This document shows, piece after piece, positions 60,631-64,000 of a stretch of DNA of 64,000 nt. This DNA is from Paenibacillus polymyxa. GTDB taxonomy: Bacteria > Bacillota > Bacilli > Paenibacillales > Paenibacillaceae. Made by a program: the position numbers and the translations under genes. The DNA lies in assembly GCF_001719045.1 (NCBI RefSeq), contig NZ_CP015423.1, forward strand, positions 3,567,501-3,631,500, given 5' to 3'. A model generated the notes under the pieces. It was not told the DNA's origin. It worked only from the letters and a program-made list of their open reading frames with translations, and ran no database searches. How positions within the stretch are numbered: the stretch's first letter is position 1; each line of letters begins with the position of its first letter.

Positions 60631-61896
60631 CTACAGCATCTCGTTATTAGCCGCTTGGGTTCCTGCTGTATGCCCTGTCGTAAACGCCGCTGTAATATTA
60701 TAACCACCTGTGTAACCGTGAATATCGAGAATCTCACCGCAGAAGAACAATCCAGGCATCAGCTTGGACTCCATCGTTTTCGGATTAATTTCCTTCAAAT
60801 TCACACCGCCCCCGGTAACAAATGCTTCCTTTAGAGAGAGCGTACCGTTCACACGGATTGGAAACGCCTTAATGTGATGAGCAAGTTCTTGCCATTGCTG
60901 CTTGGGAATATGATCATAGGTCAAATCCTCACGCAGTTCGGCTTGCTGGAGCAACAATGGAATCAAGCGTTCCGGTAAATAAGGCTTAAGCACATTTTTG
61001 ATCGCTTTTTTAGCATCGACCGATGCCAATTCCAGCGTCTCACGGTAGACTTCATCGGCATGTTTGTGAGGCTGTAAATCCAGAGTCAACAACACCGTGT
61101 TTACCTTATCCTTTTTCATTCCCTTGACGACAAACTGACTGCACCGCAAAGCAGTTGGGCCAGATAGACCGAAATGTGTAAAAATCATATCTCCTTCATG
61201 GACGACAACTTTCTTTTGCTTCGCATTCCATACGGTCAGACTGATATCGCGTAAGGATAGTCCCTGAAGCTCTTTCGTCTGGATGAACGTCTCGCCTGAG
61301 GTCAACGGCACCTCTGTTGGGTACAGTTCCGTAATCGTATGCCCTGCTTGTTCTGCCCATGCATAGCCGTCACCTTCCGAGCCTGTATGCGGGACGGATT
61401 TGCCGCCAACGGCTACAATGACATTACGGCTATGTAGGATTTCACCGGAACGCAGCCGCACCCCAGCCGTATGGCCTTCATTGTAAATAACCTCTTGAAC
61501 AGGACAGCTTGTCCGAATCTCGACTCCTTGAGAGCGTACCTTGTTGATCAAAGCATCGACAACTGTTTTGGCTTTGTCCGTCACTGGAAACATACGCCCA
61601 TTGTCTTCTTCCTTTAAGGCTATACCCAGCTGTTCAAAAAAGGCGATGATATCCCGATTGCCGAAAGCCGCCAGTGCACTGTGCAGAAAACGGCCATTGC
61701 CGGGAATGTGCCGAATGAGTTCGTCCAGCTCTTTGGCATTCGTGACATTGCAACGGCCTCCACCAGAGATCCCCAGCTTTCGCCCGAGCTTATTTCCTTT
61801 TTCAAGCAAAAGCACCTTGGCGCCCTCACCGCTGGCAGCGGCAGCAGCCATTAATCCGGCTGAGCCGCCTCCGATCACAATAACGTCGTAAGTCAT
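60631..61896 (-). CDS. FAD-dependent oxidoreductase, HI0933/YhiN family
   Basis: A 421-residue flavoprotein of the BaiN/YhiN group. The FAD-binding Rossmann motif VIGGGSAGLMAA is at residues 7-18, followed by the family motif GISGGGRCNVTN near 44 and the C-terminal GEILDIHGYTGGYN, TAFTTGHTAG. ATG 61896 has GGAAGAGG upstream; the longer frame from 61962 lacks a ribosome site. Some relatives reduce double bonds in steroid-like compounds, but the substrate here is unknown. Confidence 0.92.
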   Translation of the reverse strand: MTYDVIVIGGGSAGLMAAAAASGEGAKVLLLEKGNKLGRKLGISGGGRCNVTNAKELDELIRHIPGNGRFLHSALAAFGNRDIIAFFEQLGIALKEEDNGRMFPVTDKAKTVVDALINKVRSQGVEIRTSCPVQEVIYNEGHTAGVRLRSGEILHSRNVIVAVGGKSVPHTGSEGDGYAWAEQAGHTITELYPTEVPLTSGETFIQTKELQGLSLRDISLTVWNAKQKKVVVHEGDMIFTHFGLSGPTALRCSQFVVKGMKKDKVNTVLLTLDLQPHKHADEVYRETLELASVDAKKAIKNVLKPYLPERLIPLLLQQAELREDLTYDHIPKQQWQELAHHIKAFPIRVNGTLSLKEAFVTGGGVNLKEINPKTMESKLMPGLFFCGEILDIHGYTGGYNITAAFTTGHTAGTQAANNEML

Positions 61897-62187
61897 AAAC
61901 CTCTTCCTTTTCGTCGACAAATTTTCAAAAAATTCAGAATGGTGTAACCGATTTTTCATCATATCGTAATACCGTCGCTTCGGATAGCCTTAGAGCACAG
62001 TAAACACGTATATATTTCAATTTGCAGGAATTTAAAACGCGTAAAAACGTTCCTGTTATATACATCTAGTATTTAGCAGATTTTGTCGTTCTACACCGGG
62101 ATTTTAACACATATATTGTAATATATTGTAGCCTGTGCTTTAATTCAACTAACGGCGTCAAGGAAAGATGATGAGGGGGAGAAGTCC

Positions 62188-63927
62188 TTGTTAATTGCGT
62201 TGAAGGAAAGTGTGCTCCAAGTTCTCCTTGCCGTTATATCGGCGGGTTTTTTCTCTATATTAACGGATTATGGGGATAAGAAAAAGGTTTGGGGCGGCAA
62301 TCTGCTTCCTGGACCCAATCAAGGAATACTGTATCTGTGTTGCTTGCCAGCCATATTGCTATGTACACTCTTTCAATATCAGTCTCCGTATGGTCTACCT
62401 TCCAATCTCGGTATTATTCCCCTTGCTGTTGGCATCATGTACGGTAGACGTCGCACTGCCTTCGTGCTCGCCGCTTCCGCACTGATGGGTGTCCTGATTA
62501 TAGCCCAGTCGACAGAAATGTCCCCGATGTATGTGGGTACGGGTTTTATTCTTTTTCCTTTTATGCTGCTGCATGTCAAGTTTTTTCAAAGAGGAACCTT
62601 GGTGGACAAAAAACTCCTAATCTCCGCATATGTTGTGGCTGATATGCTGTTTAAGGCGATATTTCCGCTACTGTGGGGCAAACAGGATATTTCGGTATAC
62701 ATTCCTGACTTACTTACAACGTTCTGGAATATTGGTGCAGGTGTGCTGGCAAGTTTTACGGTCGTGAGTCTGATGCATAATGCCTTTGAGAAGCTGGCGC
62801 TGCGGCGTGATGTGACTGAATTTACGAGCAAATACTTAATTGAAGTGGATAAGCTGCGTCAAGTTATGGATTTGATGCCGTTATCTCTTGTTACTCTGGA
62901 CAGCGAAGAACGAGTTATACATATGAACAAAACGATGCTGGAACTCTACCAGGACTTCGATCCCTACATTACACTGCCTGAGGTGGTAGGCCGTCCATTG
63001 ACCTCGTTATATGGTTTTAGCGCTTTGCCTGTGGTTAACGAACGAGTTGCAAAAGCGTTGCAAGGAGAGGCGGGTGCTGATTTTATAAATGTTACTCCCA
63101 AAGTATTCTTCTCAAGTTTCCTTCCTATTCGGGATAAACACGTAAACCAAACGACAGGCGTCATTATCGCCTTGCAAGATATTACAGAGCTGGAGACGCT
63201 GCGCAGTGAGCTAGGCAATTTCGAGAGGCTCAGTCTGGTCGGACAGATGGCAGCGGGCATTACTCATGAAATACGTAATCCGATGGCGGTTGTGCGTGGT
63301 TTTTTACAGCTTATGCGTGAGAAAAGTCCAGAATCTCTCAACCATTACTACCGTATTGTGATGGAGGAACTTGACCGGGCGAACGGAATTATTAACGATT
63401 TCCTTTCACTGGCCCAGAATCGGATTGTCGAGAAGGAGCAATGTCATCTGCATGATATTATTCGCGAACTGACGCCTTTATTGTGGGCAGATGCGAATCT
63501 GAGGGGGCAGACGATTGAGCTAAAGCTGGAGGAGCATGTGACGATGCTGCATTTGAACCCTAAGGAAATGAAGCAGTTGCTGCTTAATTTATCACGTAAT
63601 GCGATGGAAGCTATGGGAGAAAAGGGGGTGTTGACCATTTCGACTCATGAGGAAGGGGATTTCGTGGAACTCGAAGTAAAGGACACAGGTCCGGGAATTC
63701 CGCAAAAACAGCTTGAAAAGCTGTTCCAACCTTTTTACACCACCAAAACGAAAGGTACAGGTTTGGGGCTGGCCTTATGTCAAAGTATAGTGGAGCGTCA
63801 TCACGGTACGATTGCCGTAGACTCGGTGGAGGGAATGGGCACGCAGTTTAAAGTCCGATTGCGCAGAACCGTCCCGACTTACCGGGATCACGCTGAACCT
63901 TCTGTCATAAATTCGATACAGAAATAA
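62188..63927 (+). CDS. Sporulation-type sensor histidine kinase with 5TM-LYT and PAS domains
   Basis: A 579-residue membrane kinase. The N-terminal 200 residues hold about six hydrophobic segments of the 5TM-5TMR_LYT sensor type. A PAS domain follows (about residues 225-340), then HisKA with His360 in THEIRNPMAVVRGFLQLM and a HATPase domain (DTGPGIP, TKGTGLGLAL). The H-box matches kinases that feed the sporulation phosphorelay, such as KinB-like proteins. It starts at TTG with GGGGGAG upstream. No response-regulator gene is adjacent, which is normal for an orphan phosphorelay kinase. Confidence 0.9.
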   Translation: MLIALKESVLQVLLAVISAGFFSILTDYGDKKKVWGGNLLPGPNQGILYLCCLPAILLCTLFQYQSPYGLPSNLGIIPLAVGIMYGRRRTAFVLAASALMGVLIIAQSTEMSPMYVGTGFILFPFMLLHVKFFQRGTLVDKKLLISAYVVADMLFKAIFPLLWGKQDISVYIPDLLTTFWNIGAGVLASFTVVSLMHNAFEKLALRRDVTEFTSKYLIEVDKLRQVMDLMPLSLVTLDSEERVIHMNKTMLELYQDFDPYITLPEVVGRPLTSLYGFSALPVVNERVAKALQGEAGADFINVTPKVFFSSFLPIRDKHVNQTTGVIIALQDITELETLRSELGNFERLSLVGQMAAGITHEIRNPMAVVRGFLQLMREKSPESLNHYYRIVMEELDRANGIINDFLSLAQNRIVEKEQCHLHDIIRELTPLLWADANLRGQTIELKLEEHVTMLHLNPKEMKQLLLNLSRNAMEAMGEKGVLTISTHEEGDFVELEVKDTGPGIPQKQLEKLFQPFYTTKTKGTGLGLALCQSIVERHHGTIAVDSVEGMGTQFKVRLRRTVPTYRDHAEPSVINSIQK

Positions 63928-63951
63928 TCGTGCAAATATATAGCCGGATTT

Positions 63952-63981
63952 TTGCAAATTACGTGAAAAAGATTGTATAAT
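63952..63981 (+). promoter_or_regulatory. Sigma-A promoter at the window end
   Basis: TTGCAA and a perfect TATAAT are separated by 18 bases. The gene it serves lies beyond the window. Confidence 0.65.
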
Positions 63982-64000
63982 GAAGTTTAGATGTCCATGC

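Noticed and set aside
1..64000. tRNA, rRNA, insertion sequences or prophage genes.
   Set aside because: No cloverleaf with conserved TTCGA arms, ribosomal RNA stretch, transposase, integrase or phage structural protein was recognised.

Overview
The window looks like a chromosomal segment from a spore-forming Paenibacillus, most likely of the P. polymyxa group. The basis is sequence reading and recalled family resemblance, not a search. Supporting signs are a levansucrase followed by a LevB-type levanase, a YesM/YesN two-component pair next to a sugar ABC transporter, paired YjcZ-like micro-proteins, CotF-like coat proteins, strong AGGAGG ribosome sites and CcpA cre boxes. No rRNA, tRNA, CRISPR array, prophage or intact insertion sequence was seen.

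Layout. 1-5.3 kb: the 3' end of a ring-cleaving dioxygenase-like VOC gene, a SWIM/SNF2 helicase and an M50 membrane protease. 5.3-14.9 kb: a beta-galactoside locus with an AraC regulator, a decayed MelB-type permease, a GH42 beta-galactosidase, a YesM/YesN sensor-regulator pair and an ABC importer (binding protein and two permeases). 14.9-25 kb: small membrane proteins, a trypsin-fold protein, five 16-bp tandem repeats, a 1099-residue DUF5695/LamG protein, a pentapeptide-repeat protein, a DUF1259 protein, a MocR regulator divergent from a PNPOx-like flavoprotein, and a TetR regulator. 25-29.4 kb: two YjcZ micro-proteins and a MerR-MFS-UspA-ALDH operon. 29.4-33 kb: an SDR/DUF1330/SnoaL operon with a WYL regulator and a matching pair of palindromes, then an NAD(P)H-quinone reductase gene broken by an amber codon. 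33-39 kb: a Gly/Gln/Trp repeat protein, a lipoprotein, an AbrB-type regulator, two MerR regulators (one TipA-like), a Gln-rich protein and fRMsr. 39-44.4 kb: a GNAT, an ECF vitamin transporter split by an internal promoter and a large palindrome, and a DHA2 drug transporter. 44.4-48.3 kb: sacB-levB. 48.4-52.5 kb: MarR, coat proteins, an amino-acid permease and a LysE exporter that appears to start at ATT. 52.7-58.7 kb: a fructosamine (frl) locus. 58.7-64 kb: RNase J, a YhiN-type flavoprotein and a sporulation-type histidine kinase.

The most informative system is the frl locus. A 14-bp palindrome with an AACGTT centre lies before frlB-frlD, before frlR, and, with one change, before an amidohydrolase/YfcC-permease pair. 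The usual FrlONM ABC importer is absent. This suggests one FrlR regulon in which an atypical amidohydrolase and a YfcC-type carrier supply or process glycated amino compounds. Other points worth checking are two apparent ATT start codons, a BirA-like palindrome over the ECF promoter, a WYL regulator with matched operators, and a doubled 22-bp operator before the amber-interrupted reductase.
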